Shown here in pieces: positions 26,152 through 35,150 of a stretch of 53,312 nucleotides of DNA. Every line of letters starts with the position of its first letter. The first letter of the stretch is position 1. Under the pieces are notes generated by a model that worked only from the letters and a program-made list of their open reading frames with translations, did no database searches and was not told the origin of the DNA. Source of the stretch: CAZFLY01 sp964519995 (GTDB lineage Bacteria; Planctomycetota; Phycisphaerae; Sedimentisphaerales; Anaerobacaceae). The stretch covers positions 1-53,312 of the forward strand of contig CAZFLY010000013.1 of assembly GCA_964519995.1 (NCBI GenBank), given 5' to 3'. Position numbers and translations under genes: made by a program.

Positions 26152-27440
26152 TCTCTCGTCTGCTGAGAAGCCAAAGAAAGGAATTTATCTTTCATCTTGT
26201 ACTGGGATGAGATGTCCACATCCACCAAGCCACTTTTAATTAGACGCGCATTTACAAATGTTTTGTTCTTGAGGTACACGTAGCAAAGTAAATTATTCTG
26301 CCGGTCGTGTTTGACTATGTCAAATTTGAGCGAAACCTTTTGGTTTTTGGCCAGTTTTCTGAGGAATCTGACAGCTTCATCTCGTCGGCCATTGGGCTTT
26401 ACCCCTATCAAGTGTATTTTCGCGTTGGTGTCGAGTATCAATTCCGAAGGCGACAGGACTTTTTTGACCGTGTAGTACCGCTCGTTGGTCTTTTCGGTTC
26501 CGTCGATTTTTGAGCCAAACCGCAATCGTTTGGGATCAACTTTGCGATTGAAAACCACTGGGTCGTGAAAAACATACGGCAACTTCTCTATCTCTTTTGC
26601 AAAGTCGGCTTGTTCCGAGCGCTGTTTTACAACCTTAATCTCGCCATTCTGAGTGAACATATCAGTACCCTCGGAGAGCCGTTGTTTTACAATGGGCAGG
26701 AATTGCTCATTTATTTCATAGCCGATCGAATTTCGACCCAGCTTCAACGCGGCGACCGATGTTGTGCCGCTACCAAGAAATGGATCCAGCACAGTATCGC
26801 CTAAGAAGCTAAACATCTTAATCAGTCTTTGGGGGAGTTCTTCAGGAAATGGCGCAAGGTGGTTGTTCTGTTTTTCGCCGCTGAAGTTCCAGTGGCCGTA
26901 GAAATATTCGTTCCATTCTTCAAGCGAAAGCTTCGACTGTTCTTTTATTTCTTTCGAGACCTTCGGAGGATTTCCTAATTTTTTAAATATCAGGATGAAC
27001 TCATAGTCGAGCTTGACAATTCCATTTCTTGGATACGGAAAAGAGCCCATTATTGTTGCTCCGCCGGTCGTATTGCAGGTGGTAACTTTCTGCCAGATAA
27101 TCGCCCCCATATAGTCGAAGCCGATTGTTTCACAGAATTTGATGATCTCCGTGCGGATTGGAATAACCTTGTATCTTCCATAGTAAACCGCACGGGCAAA
27201 CTGGTCGCCGATATTGATGCAGAGACGACAGCCTTTATAAAGCACGCGATGACATTCCATCCAGACCAAATTTAGATTATTGATATAATCCTGGTAGGTG
27301 TCGTTGTAGCCGATCTGCTCTTCTGGACCATAGTCCTTTAGCTGCCAATATGGTGGCGATGTGATCACAAGATGTATGGACTCATCCGCTAACTCCGTCA
27401 TGCCTCGTGAATCGCCGATTATAATTCTGTGCTGGGTCAT
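26148..27440 (-). CDS. N4-cytosine-type DNA methyltransferase with C-terminal SNase-like domain
   Basis: The 430-aa protein has the catalytic motif TSPPYWQLKDYG (residues 27-38) and later the SAM-binding motif DPFLGSGTT (219-227), the beta-class order seen in type II MTases. SPPY is typical of N4-cytosine or some N6-adenine enzymes. It protects DNA from the MjaI-like nuclease encoded next. Residues about 322-425 look like a staphylococcal-nuclease-type OB fold (VKKVLSPSELILDTNAKIHL, IGVKPNG, FDIVKHD, YVYLKNKTFVNARLIKSGL), but the catalytic Arg/Glu/Arg positions are His343, Gly351 and Asn383, so it is probably a binding domain. Confidence 0.9.
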   Translation of the reverse strand: MTQHRIIIGDSRGMTELADESIHLVITSPPYWQLKDYGPEEQIGYNDTYQDYINNLNLVWMECHRVLYKGCRLCINIGDQFARAVYYGRYKVIPIRTEIIKFCETIGFDYMGAIIWQKVTTCNTTGGATIMGSFPYPRNGIVKLDYEFILIFKKLGNPPKVSKEIKEQSKLSLEEWNEYFYGHWNFSGEKQNNHLAPFPEELPQRLIKMFSFLGDTVLDPFLGSGTTSVAALKLGRNSIGYEINEQFLPIVKQRLSEGTDMFTQNGEIKVVKQRSEQADFAKEIEKLPYVFHDPVVFNRKVDPKRLRFGSKIDGTEKTNERYYTVKKVLSPSELILDTNAKIHLIGVKPNGRRDEAVRFLRKLAKNQKVSLKFDIVKHDRQNNLLCYVYLKNKTFVNARLIKSGLVDVDISSQYKMKDKFLSLASQQTRE

Positions 27441-27789
27441 CGCCTTGCATCATCTCTGTCTACTAAATAGCGGTCATATAGCTTTGATAGGATAGTCCAA
27501 TAGTAACGTTTCGTCAAGAATGGCACAGCTTATACTTGAGATAAGCTTGTCGATGGCATCGGAATCCCATAGTTCATCCGCAGAACCGACTCTGTGCTAA
27601 CGTATCTGTATGGACTCTTGCCCCAGCGGGGCTTTTTCGTAAGCCATGAGAGCAGAGTACCATATGACTTTCACGAAATTCTGACCCACATTCTGCCCAA
27701 GAGAACTTTCAGAGAATCTCCGCCGCTGGAGATTCGATTTGACGAACACAACTTAAAATTGGCTGTATATATTAATAATGGATTGCAAA
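27441..27789. other. Intergenic region with two small hairpins
   Basis: No gene is recognised; an open frame on the plus strand lacks a start site and family likeness. GCCCC-AGC-GGGGC (27620-27632) is followed by TTTTT and could be a weak plus-strand terminator. GAATCTCC-GCCGCT-GGAGATTC (27714-27735) is a perfect 8-bp hairpin of unknown role. Confidence 0.45.
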
Positions 27790-27833
27790 GGGCTGAGGTT
27801 TTTCCTTCCTCCTTACCTCAGCCCACTTTTTTT
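27790..27833 (+). ncRNA. C/U-loop hairpin with U-tail, candidate small RNA (copy A)
   Basis: GGGCTGAGG (27790-27798) and CCTCAGCCC (27816-27824) form a perfect 9-bp stem around a pyrimidine-rich 17-nt loop containing TTCCTTCCTCC, followed by seven T. No plus-strand gene lies upstream, so it is either the terminator of an unknown RNA or the body of a small RNA. A possible -10 (TATATT) lies near 27770. A matching structure lies at 29757-29818. Confidence 0.55.
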
Positions 27834-27888
27834 GTCAGGTTAGGTGCGGTGGCGGGCTCGGTTTTAGGTGTAGTTAACCCACGAATTG

Positions 27889-28443
27889 TCAGTATGATGA
27901 ATCGTATGTATCTTCGGTTTGCTCCGTTTCTTCGGCTTCTTGGCTCTCGTTCGGTTCCTCAATCTGTTCGTAGAGTTGTTGCTCGGTCTGTGCGAGCTGG
28001 TCTTGAAGCTGCTGGATAGTATTCTGCAATTGGCTGTTGAGTTGCTCGAGTTCGTGGATTAGGGCATCTTTTTCTTGCAATTGAGCCCTGAGTTCGTCAA
28101 TTGTTACCTCTGCATCTCTATTCTCGGTCGTACCACTGGGGAGTTTTCTGTCTTGAGTAACGAGCTGATTATGAAACTGCTGCTGGGCCTGCATAGCTGC
28201 AGCGAGTTTAAGCTTAGTGTTGGCCAGGTCTTCGAGGGCATCCGACATACTCTCATGCAGTTGGTCTCTCTCATCTTGGGTTTGTCGAAGAACGGCCTTG
28301 AGTTTTTGCAATTCACTTCGCAGCTTGTTAGCTTCGGCAATAGCTTGCTCTTTTTCCTGCTGAGCCTTTTTGCCGCAGCTAACCAGACCGAATAGACAAG
28401 CCAACAGCAACGTCATTGCCAGCAACCTTTTGCCGTCAGACAT
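27889..28443 (-). CDS. Coiled-coil lipoprotein of unknown function
   Basis: The 184-aa protein has a lipoprotein signal peptide with lipobox LVSC (Cys23) and then a nearly continuous coiled coil rich in Gln, Glu and Leu (about residues 27-160), ending in a very acidic tail (EEPNESQEAEETEQTEDTYD). I chose the ATG at 28443 because AGGAGATAGGAAG precedes it. The protein is probably anchored in the outer or inner membrane facing the periplasm. No function can be assigned. Confidence 0.8.
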   Translation of the reverse strand: MSDGKRLLAMTLLLACLFGLVSCGKKAQQEKEQAIAEANKLRSELQKLKAVLRQTQDERDQLHESMSDALEDLANTKLKLAAAMQAQQQFHNQLVTQDRKLPSGTTENRDAEVTIDELRAQLQEKDALIHELEQLNSQLQNTIQQLQDQLAQTEQQLYEQIEEPNESQEAEETEQTEDTYDSSY

Positions 28444-28630
28444 CTTCCTATCTCCTCTCATACACCAGAGGTTTCTGCTTTGTGACCGTGAGATCTACTC
28501 TGGAAGTGCTCATAAGAACCACCTTTGCTCAACTACTACAGCAATTATACTCGATAAATTCACCGTGAAAACGATTTGAAAACTATTTTCACAGGTCTTC
28601 GTTGTATACCAGCGGGTACATTTGGAGCGA

Positions 28631-29518
28631 TTATAGCAGTGCTGTGCTGAAATATCGCTCAGCTCTGTCTGGCAGTACAGTGGCAATATTGCCCGGGATG
28701 GTCTTAGCGAGCTTCCTTGCGGCCCAGACATTGGCTCCGGAGCTGATGCCAACCAGCAGGCCAAAGTCCATACTTAGCTGGCGTGTGGTTTGGATGGCGT
28801 TGTCGTCGGAGACCTCAACAACATCATCGACAAGTGAAACATCGAGTATGTCTGGGACAAAGCCATCGCCTATTCCTTGTATTTGGTGTAGGCCTGGTTC
28901 GTGACCGAGAAGGGCGGAACGATTTTCCGGCTCCACGGCCACGATCTTGATGTCTTTTTTATGTTCTTTGAGGAACGTTCCAACGCCTTGTAGAGTTCCG
29001 CCACTTCCGACACCGGCCACGAAGCAATCAACATTTCCGCCCATCTGTCGCCAGAGTTCACGTGCAGTTTGTTCATAGTGAACCCGTGGGTTTTCCGGAT
29101 TTTCAAACTGCTGTGGCACAAAGATTCTGTTGTCTTCTGCAGCCATCTTCTCAACCATGCGCACGGCACCGGCCAGACCTTCTTCATCGGGGATAAGAAC
29201 CAGTTCAGCCCCCAAGGCCTTTATCAGCTTTTTTCGTTCTTCACTCATGCCTTCCGGCATCACGATTCGCACACGATATCTCATCAATCTGCCGACCAAG
29301 GCTAGGCCTATTCCAGTGTTTCCGCTGGAGGGTTCGACAATGATAGAGTCTTCCTTGAGCTTACCATCCCGTTGGGCCGCCTCAAGCATTGCCAAGGCGA
29401 CACGATCTTTGATGCTGCCGCCAGGGTTGAGGAATTCAGCTTTGGCAAAGACTCGTTCGCCTTTCAGTTGCAACAACGGCGTGTTGCCAATAAGTTCGAG
29501 GATATTGTCAGTTAGCAT
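28631..29518 (-). CDS. cysK: Cysteine synthase (O-acetylserine sulfhydrylase)
   Basis: A PLP-dependent beta-family enzyme that makes cysteine from O-acetylserine and sulfide. The 295-aa protein has NPGGSIKDR with the PLP-binding Lys37, the SSGNTG substrate loop (64-69), GVGSGGTLQGVG phosphate-binding loop, the GISSGAN motif and the C-terminal PDRAERYFST. These match the CysK/CysM group rather than cystathionine beta-synthase. It stands alone, with 187 bp to the lipoprotein gene. Confidence 0.95.
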   Translation of the reverse strand: MLTDNILELIGNTPLLQLKGERVFAKAEFLNPGGSIKDRVALAMLEAAQRDGKLKEDSIIVEPSSGNTGIGLALVGRLMRYRVRIVMPEGMSEERKKLIKALGAELVLIPDEEGLAGAVRMVEKMAAEDNRIFVPQQFENPENPRVHYEQTARELWRQMGGNVDCFVAGVGSGGTLQGVGTFLKEHKKDIKIVAVEPENRSALLGHEPGLHQIQGIGDGFVPDILDVSLVDDVVEVSDDNAIQTTRQLSMDFGLLVGISSGANVWAARKLAKTIPGNIATVLPDRAERYFSTALL

Positions 29519-29734
29519 TGAAGGCCCTCAAAAAAATTTTCTGTTTTTTCCAGGATTATTCTTGCATCTGTCCTAAAATTATAGTAAAATTATATTTGAA
29601 TTGGAAGCCAAATTCTTGTATAGACTTTGGTTAACGACATTTATTGCTGGCGGGTTAATATTTGTCGTAGCGGATTTTTCGCGGGTTGCGAACATTTTTT
29701 GAGCAGCAGAGTATAGCTTTTTAGAGCTTTTTGA
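29519..29734. other. AT-rich intergenic region upstream of cysK
   Basis: No coding frame with family likeness is seen. It holds the divergent leaders of cysK (minus) and of the candidate small RNA (plus). Confidence 0.4.
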
Positions 29735-29818
29735 TATAATATTTTTCGGAGCACTTAACAGGGCTGAGGTTATCTCGCTTTTCCTCTCCCTCCGCACCTC
29801 GGCCCTGTTTTATTTTTT
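29735..29818 (+). ncRNA. C/U-loop hairpin with promoter and U-tail, candidate small RNA (copy B)
   Basis: A TATAAT box (29735-29740) is followed by a predicted start near 29748 and then a 14-bp hairpin, AACAGGGCTGAGGT (29757-29770) with ACCTCGGCCCTGTT (29796-29809), one G-U type mismatch tolerated. The 25-nt loop contains TTTTCCTCTCCCTCCGC and a TTTTATTTTTT tail follows. Stem and loop motifs match copy A at 27790-27833. A good -35 is not visible (TATAGC at 17 bp). Confidence 0.6.
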
Positions 29819-30030
29819 GCGCTTATTTAGCCAGTTAACATATCTCTGCTTTTTATCGGGATTGATTACCCACGTTATTATCGGACAAGGTACATTGCAG
29901 AGCTACCCGTCAAGGTTTCTACTGTGAAAGACCGTGATTCTGATATGAATCATTCGGTATGTTGGGCGTAGTACTTTACTTGCAATTACAGTTGTTCGGG
30001 ACGATGTTGAACTGACAATAAGGGAGCAAC
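29819..30030. other. Intergenic region, nothing recognised
   Basis: No gene, hairpin or RNA signature was seen between the candidate small RNA and the hypothetical gene at 30031. Confidence 0.4.
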
Positions 30031-30771
30031 CTAATCCTCGTTGTTGAGGAATCTAATTAGTTCCTCCGGGATATAATCATCGGCGAATGCGCAAATATCG
30101 GTTATCTCGGCCCTGGTGAGACTTTCCCTGATTTGGCGATTATTAATATCTACATTTACTATTATACCAAACCGTATATCTTCAGTGTGAACTTTACCAT
30201 TGACTGTATGCTTCAGGTACGTAGGCTTTATTTCGAGGTTGATGTTCTTATCCTCGGTTGGTACCTCAATTATTATACGAAGGTTCTTTGCTCTTTGTCT
30301 CCAGAGATCACTTTTAAGATTGCTGGTGATTATTTCAAGAGAGTTAACCTGGCCCGTGTCAAAGACAAATTCGTTGACGACACCAACACGCGGAACTCTT
30401 CTATCTGCGAAGATGGCTCTTAGTTCTTCTATTGCTTTGCGAAAGATTTTGCCATGCTGAGTTATCTCAAGGTCATGAACTTGGTTGATGTACATTCGTT
30501 GTGGGAAGGTAAAGACCGGCCCTCGTGTAGTGAGGACGAATGTTGGTATCTGTATACGTTTGCCGTCGGCGAGTTCGAAGGTTCTTTGTATCTGCAGTTG
30601 CTTTGGTCCTGACAGCAGCGTCTCGAAGACCTCTGGGAACTGCTCTATGAGCCAGTTGCAATAGTCTTGCAGCTTTGTTTTTTCCTGCTCCGGCACGATG
30701 GGCGGCCGCACATCAACACCATACTTGACTATATGCTGTGAAATACTTTCTATATCGAATATGTAATTCAT
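30031..30771 (-). CDS. Hypothetical protein, 246 aa
   Basis: I do not recognise the family. The protein has no signal peptide or membrane helix, so it is probably cytosolic. It has mixed alpha/beta character with conserved-looking patches (QRTFELADGKRIQIPTFVLT, FPQRMYINQVHDLEI, RIIIEVPTEDKNINLEIKPT) and an acidic C-terminus. The length, charge pattern and codon use look genuine. It is a single gene between two small intergenic regions and diverges from the resB-ccsA pair. Confidence 0.75.
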   Translation of the reverse strand: MNYIFDIESISQHIVKYGVDVRPPIVPEQEKTKLQDYCNWLIEQFPEVFETLLSGPKQLQIQRTFELADGKRIQIPTFVLTTRGPVFTFPQRMYINQVHDLEITQHGKIFRKAIEELRAIFADRRVPRVGVVNEFVFDTGQVNSLEIITSNLKSDLWRQRAKNLRIIIEVPTEDKNINLEIKPTYLKHTVNGKVHTEDIRFGIIVNVDINNRQIRESLTRAEITDICAFADDYIPEELIRFLNNED

Positions 30772-31100
30772 ACTTTAGAGTCTATCCCATCGATGGCAAC
30801 AAGTCAAAGAAAAGCAGGTAATTGCCCCCCAGGATCGTGGGATAACCCTCAGGGAATTTCTTTCACTGCTGGCTGGTTCTCAAATAAACTTACTCTGACC
30901 GCACATCTTTTGCTCACCACGTTGATACTGGGACAGATATGGATGTGCCAGGTACCTTGCATTGTCTTAGCTCAAATCTTATAGGTCAGTCCAACCTGGC
31001 GGGTCACTGCTGAAATGTTCGGTTGCCTTGTGCTGGCAAATTCCTTTGCAAATAGGTCTCATTTTGTAATAATTGTTAGCGAATATGAGCCTTTTGTTTT
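30772..31100. other. Intergenic region between divergent genes
   Basis: About 330 bases carrying the divergent upstream regions of the hypothetical gene and resB. Apart from a TAATAAT box near 31066 no convincing promoter, RNA or ORF is seen. Confidence 0.4.
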
Positions 31101-32159
31101 ATGCAAAAAGACCCGCCGACAAGAGTTAAGTCAACAAACGCCATGAGCATGTTTAGACGCAGCGTAATGTGGGCCGCCTTAGCGTTGATCATTGCCCTGA
31201 TTTTTCTGTCTATTTACGGGGCGTTCATCGGCCCTGAACGAGCTCAGCAGTTTTTCAATTCTCTGCCTTTAGCTGTCTACTGGATAGCCTTTATTCTGCT
31301 GTTGATTGTTGGCATGGTTATATTTCGCAAATTTATTTCTGTGCCGGCTCTGTTACTGATTCACGCAGGTTGCCTTCTTGTTCTTGCAGGTGCTGTTTGG
31401 AGCTCGGAAGCCGGGCACGAGTTGCAGAAAAAGCTCTTTGGAATAGATAGAGTCCCGAAAGGCCAAATGGTAGTCTTTGAACAGTCCTATGAAGACCGCG
31501 TCACATTAGAAGGTACTGAGCAGGTCAGAAAATTGCCTTTCCGTATCAAACTCAAAGACTTTCGAATTGATTATTATAAGCCTGGTTACTTGCTGGTCCA
31601 AAGCCGCAAGGGAAAAACGTTCAGATTCGTCGCTGAAATCGGCAAAGAGTATTTCCTTGGTGACGACCTGGGTGCGTTGAAAATTGTGCGGGCCTTTGAG
31701 AATTTCAAAATTAGAATCGAGGAGGATGGAAATGTTCCTTATGACGATACAGGCCCCGGCGATAATCCTGCTCTTGAGGTTCAGATTATAACACCGACCG
31801 GCCAGACAAAGACCAGATATGTTTTTGCGCTATCGCCGGGACATATTCACCGCGATGTTGAACCTGTTCTGCGATACTATAGACCAATTCGCGACTATGT
31901 CAGTGAGCTACAAATAATCGAGGATGACAAAGTCGTTGTCGAAAAAGATATCGAAGTGAATCACCCCCTTTACTACGGGGGATACCATTTCTATCAATAT
32001 TCATACGATGACCAAGCCGGCCAGTATACCGTTCTGATGGTTGTCTCCGACACGGGCCTTAACGCTGTCTATCTTGGCTATCTTTTGCTTTGCGGCGGCG
32101 TTTTCTGGCATTTTTGGTTAAGGGACATATTTGCCGCGATAAAGGCTAAAAGTTTATAG
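31101..32159 (+). CDS. resB: ResB-like cytochrome c biogenesis protein
   Basis: ResB/Ccs1 works with ResC/CcsA in System II to carry heme across the membrane and attach it to CxxCH motifs. The 352-aa protein has three N-terminal helices (about residues 19-41, 52-72 and 78-98), a large periplasmic domain with ResB-type segments (IKLKDFRIDYYKPG, VNHPLYYGGYHFYQYSYD) and a last helix (about 322-342). The stop codon is directly followed by the ccsA ATG. A later ATG at codon 15 or 17 could be the true start because no good ribosome site precedes the first. Confidence 0.88.
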   Translation: MQKDPPTRVKSTNAMSMFRRSVMWAALALIIALIFLSIYGAFIGPERAQQFFNSLPLAVYWIAFILLLIVGMVIFRKFISVPALLLIHAGCLLVLAGAVWSSEAGHELQKKLFGIDRVPKGQMVVFEQSYEDRVTLEGTEQVRKLPFRIKLKDFRIDYYKPGYLLVQSRKGKTFRFVAEIGKEYFLGDDLGALKIVRAFENFKIRIEEDGNVPYDDTGPGDNPALEVQIITPTGQTKTRYVFALSPGHIHRDVEPVLRYYRPIRDYVSELQIIEDDKVVVEKDIEVNHPLYYGGYHFYQYSYDDQAGQYTVLMVVSDTGLNAVYLGYLLLCGGVFWHFWLRDIFAAIKAKSL

Positions 32160-32954
32160 ATGGAAATTAAATACACAATCCAGGGCTTATTGATTTACGT
32201 TGCAATAGCCGCGTATCTGTCAGCCTTCACGGAAACCATCTTACGTCGGCAGAAAGCCGGACAGTTTCTGTTTGCTTTCGGTTTTATCGTTGCCGCAGGA
32301 GCTTATGCATATCGCTGGCACAATGTTGGCCATATGCCGCTTCAGAATCTCTTTGAGGTGTTTTTGTGTCTTGGGGCGATTTGCTATCCGGTCTCCTTGT
32401 TATGTCGGCGTTTTCTGCGTGTTGGTGGTCAATGGGCGGATATGCTGATTGCAGCTATCGTGCTTTTCCCTGCTGGCTTTGTCTTTAGTGCCGAGCTGCG
32501 GCAATTGCCTCCTGCTCTTCAAAGCCCTCTGTTTGTGCCACATGTTGCTGTCTATGCACTGTCGTATATCTTTATGGCAAAGGCAGCCTCTCAAGCAATC
32601 TTACAGCTCGCAGGAATAACGCCAAGCGCAAACGAAAACCTGCTGAATCCCGAGCAGGCAACTTACCGCATGGTTTGCGTTGGCTTTCCACTGCTTACGC
32701 TCGGCCTTGTACTCGGCAGTTGTTGGGGGAAGCTCGCCTGGGGCGATTATTGGGGATGGGATCCGAAGGAACTATGGTCGCTCGCATCATGGCTTGTCTA
32801 CGTGGGATATTTTCACTTTCGCTACATGTTTGGAAAAAAGCACCCCCGTATTAATAGCGCCTGGGCCGTTGTCGGTATGGCAGTTATCATAATAACACTG
32901 CTCTGGGTAAATCTCTCGAAGTTTTTCCCAGGCCTGCACAGCTATGCAATCTGA
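32160..32954 (+). CDS. ccsA: CcsA/ResC cytochrome c biogenesis protein
   Basis: The heme-handling partner of ResB. The 264-aa integral membrane protein has about eight helices and the tryptophan-rich WWD signature WGDYWGWDPKELWSL with nearby conserved His residues (HNVGHMPLQNLFE, HVAVYALSYIF). It begins with no gap after resB, so the two form one operon. Client c-type cytochromes in this window include the di-heme protein at 32971-34374. Confidence 0.93.
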   Translation: MEIKYTIQGLLIYVAIAAYLSAFTETILRRQKAGQFLFAFGFIVAAGAYAYRWHNVGHMPLQNLFEVFLCLGAICYPVSLLCRRFLRVGGQWADMLIAAIVLFPAGFVFSAELRQLPPALQSPLFVPHVAVYALSYIFMAKAASQAILQLAGITPSANENLLNPEQATYRMVCVGFPLLTLGLVLGSCWGKLAWGDYWGWDPKELWSLASWLVYVGYFHFRYMFGKKHPRINSAWAVVGMAVIIITLLWVNLSKFFPGLHSYAI

Positions 32955-32970
32955 AACTCAGCCAGATTAC

Positions 32971-34374
32971 CTAAAGCGCACGCATAAATTCGACCAGGTC
33001 CTTTTTTTCCTGCTCCGTGAGTTTAGTTTCAGATATCAAGTTGAAGAACTCCACCGTATCTTCCAGAGTGAGTAGTCGTCCGTCATGTAGATATGGCGGC
33101 GAATCCTTTATACCCCTAAGTGGGAAATTCTTAATTGGTCCATCTGCGGAGGCGTATCTGCCGTTTATCATTTGAGGTTTGTAGAACCGCTCGACTTTTA
33201 GGTTATGCATCAGATTATCAGTGTAGTAAGGCGGTGTATGGCAAGTACCACACTTACCTTTTCCGAAAAATATGTCCTGGCCGCGCAACTCAGCCACGGT
33301 AGCCTTACCTGGACCAAGCTTGCCGAAGATATCCAGCTTCGGAGCCGGCGGGAAGTCCAAAAGTGACTGGAACTCGGCCATGAAGTGGACCTGGCTTCCG
33401 CGATCGAGGATATTCACTCCTTTTTTGGTGGCGATAACCGGATCGCCGTCAAAGTAGGCTGCTCGCTGTTCAAACTCGGTAAAATCTTCTACACTTTTCA
33501 GGGCTCGTTGTGAGCCGAACAGTCGTTGGATGTTGACTCCTCGCAGAGGTGGTGTATCGAGTCGATGGCGAAACTGCTGGGGTCGGATATCACCTACTAA
33601 ATGTGTTGGTGCTGCGGTATGGCCGTTAGCGTGGCAGTCGAAGCAAGTTACCCCTCTGCTCGGACGTACGCTACGGCGGTCTTCCGTTTGATTGAACTGC
33701 TGTTGCGGAAATGGAGTCACTAACAATCGCAGTCCCTCAAGCTGTTTTGGATTCAGGATTCCGTTGAAAAGCTCGTAGTAATTTTCGATAGTTACGACTT
33801 TGCCCTGAGAAACATCGCCAAGGTCCGGACGTGTGGTTAAGTATATAGGCGCAGGATATTCTGGCAGAAAATGCTCAGGAAGATCAAAATCGAGATCAAA
33901 ACGGGTCAAATCTCTGCCTTCCTGCTTTTTAATCTCGTCTATTGCCATCTTCGGAAAAACCATGCCGCCTTCGCTATGATTAGGGTGAGGCAGCGGCAGA
34001 AAGCCTTTCGGAAATAAGTTCTTTTCGCGAATTTCTTCCGGCGTCATCTCAGCAAGTTTTTCCCAGGTCATTCCCTGCGGCAGTTTCACGCGGACTCCTT
34101 CCTGGATCGGTTTTCCGCCGGACATTGTGAAACCTTTGGCTGGCCTGTTGGATAGGTCATATCTTTCATTGAGTAAGTCCATCTGACGTTTCATTACCTC
34201 TGGTTTTGCAGCTTTCATCCTGGCCATAGTGGATTCAAAATCTTCGGTGATCACGACCGGTGCATAACTGGATTGTCTTGCGTTGGCACCTTGTACATAA
34301 CTAAAGTCGAGAATGACAATCACGGTATACAGAAAGATGACCTGTGTGGCTAAGAGTTTTTTTGTTGATTTCAT
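32971..34374 (-). CDS. Exported di-heme cytochrome c (MauG/CcpA peroxidase family)
   Basis: The 467-aa protein has a signal peptide (MKSTKKLLATQVIFLYTVIV) and two heme c sites, CFDCH and CGTCH, in the arrangement of the di-heme cytochrome c peroxidase/MauG family, with the C-terminal PLRGIKDSPPYLHDGRLLTL motif typical of these enzymes. The N-terminal 170 residues are extra. The ATG at 34374 is chosen because AAAGGAAGCG precedes it. It is convergent with resB-ccsA, whose products probably assemble its hemes. Substrate is unknown. Confidence 0.9.
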   Translation of the reverse strand: MKSTKKLLATQVIFLYTVIVILDFSYVQGANARQSSYAPVVITEDFESTMARMKAAKPEVMKRQMDLLNERYDLSNRPAKGFTMSGGKPIQEGVRVKLPQGMTWEKLAEMTPEEIREKNLFPKGFLPLPHPNHSEGGMVFPKMAIDEIKKQEGRDLTRFDLDFDLPEHFLPEYPAPIYLTTRPDLGDVSQGKVVTIENYYELFNGILNPKQLEGLRLLVTPFPQQQFNQTEDRRSVRPSRGVTCFDCHANGHTAAPTHLVGDIRPQQFRHRLDTPPLRGVNIQRLFGSQRALKSVEDFTEFEQRAAYFDGDPVIATKKGVNILDRGSQVHFMAEFQSLLDFPPAPKLDIFGKLGPGKATVAELRGQDIFFGKGKCGTCHTPPYYTDNLMHNLKVERFYKPQMINGRYASADGPIKNFPLRGIKDSPPYLHDGRLLTLEDTVEFFNLISETKLTEQEKKDLVEFMRAL

Positions 34375-35082
34375 TTTCGCTTCCTTTCGATGGGATATGT
34401 TCCCTCTCATTTGGTTTCCAAAAAACTATTGTGAAATTGTCCTTTTCGTGAAAGGTCTGTCAAGTACATTTTATACAAGAAAAAAGTGTTAAACGGAAAA
34501 TTGTATATTGGATAAGCGCTCCTGTAGGAGGGTGGCCGTGATAAATTTAATCTGGTTAAAATTATCCAGGCTATCTGTCGGCCTATGCAATTGTGTAACT
34601 TGGCGTCTGCATTTCTTATATCCTTTCGTCTAAGAATAACTTACAACACAGAAAGAGAAGCCTTTGGATTCCCCGGCAAGGCAGTTGCCGCAGCTACCTC
34701 AGGTGTATCGCTGACTGTGTGAGGGCAGAACTTTGCTTGGAGACATCAACTCCAGAAAATTTCATTGGCATCCAAGACATATAAAAAAATTATTATTGAG
34801 ATTGGAGATTTTTGTTGATGAATTACCATAACGACCGATAACATTACTTGTTGAAGCTAATAAAGGTCATTTACTGAGCTTGCTGGGCCGTTGTGGCAGA
34901 GCGAATGAGGTTCTTTAACCTCGCAAGCAAAAGTAATATTAGCCTGATTAGCAACACTTCATAAATGGGCAGGGCGGTGAAAAGCTGCAATACTAACTAA
35001 GGTGAAGCTGTAAACAAAAACTGTCTGTTAAGGGAGGCGTAGAAGGTCTTCGGTCTTATGCAGGCAGTAAAGCATTGCTCTT
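34375..35082. other. Intergenic region with a folded element
   Basis: About 700 bases without a recognised gene. GCTTGC (34878-34883) and GCAAGC (34923-34928) enclose an inner hairpin GAGGTT-CTTT-AACCTC (34907-34922), making a compact two-stem element of about 50 nt. It does not fit a tRNA or a riboswitch class that I know. Confidence 0.4.
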
Positions 35083-35096
35083 AGAAAGGAGGTGAT
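35083..35096 (+). promoter_or_regulatory. Fully extended Shine-Dalgarno sequence without a matching long gene
   Basis: AGAAAGGAGGTGAT is complementary to the end of 16S rRNA over its whole length. It is followed only by a possible 8-codon frame (GTG at 35092, ending in TAG) and lies 55 bases before the real start site of the gene at 35151, which has its own AAAGGAG. Confidence 0.55.
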
Positions 35097-35150
35097 TGTA
35101 GCAGTAGAGATTCCATAGGAAACCCTAATTTTAAAAAAAGGAGATCAGAA

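Noticed and set aside
27594..28019. 141-aa plus-strand open frame
   Set aside because: Runs through the U-tailed hairpin at 27790-27833 and into the antisense of the lipoprotein gene; no ribosome site.
29579..29797. 72-aa minus-strand frame upstream of cysK
   Set aside because: Passes through the hairpin and promoter of the candidate small RNA, has no ribosome site and low-complexity composition.
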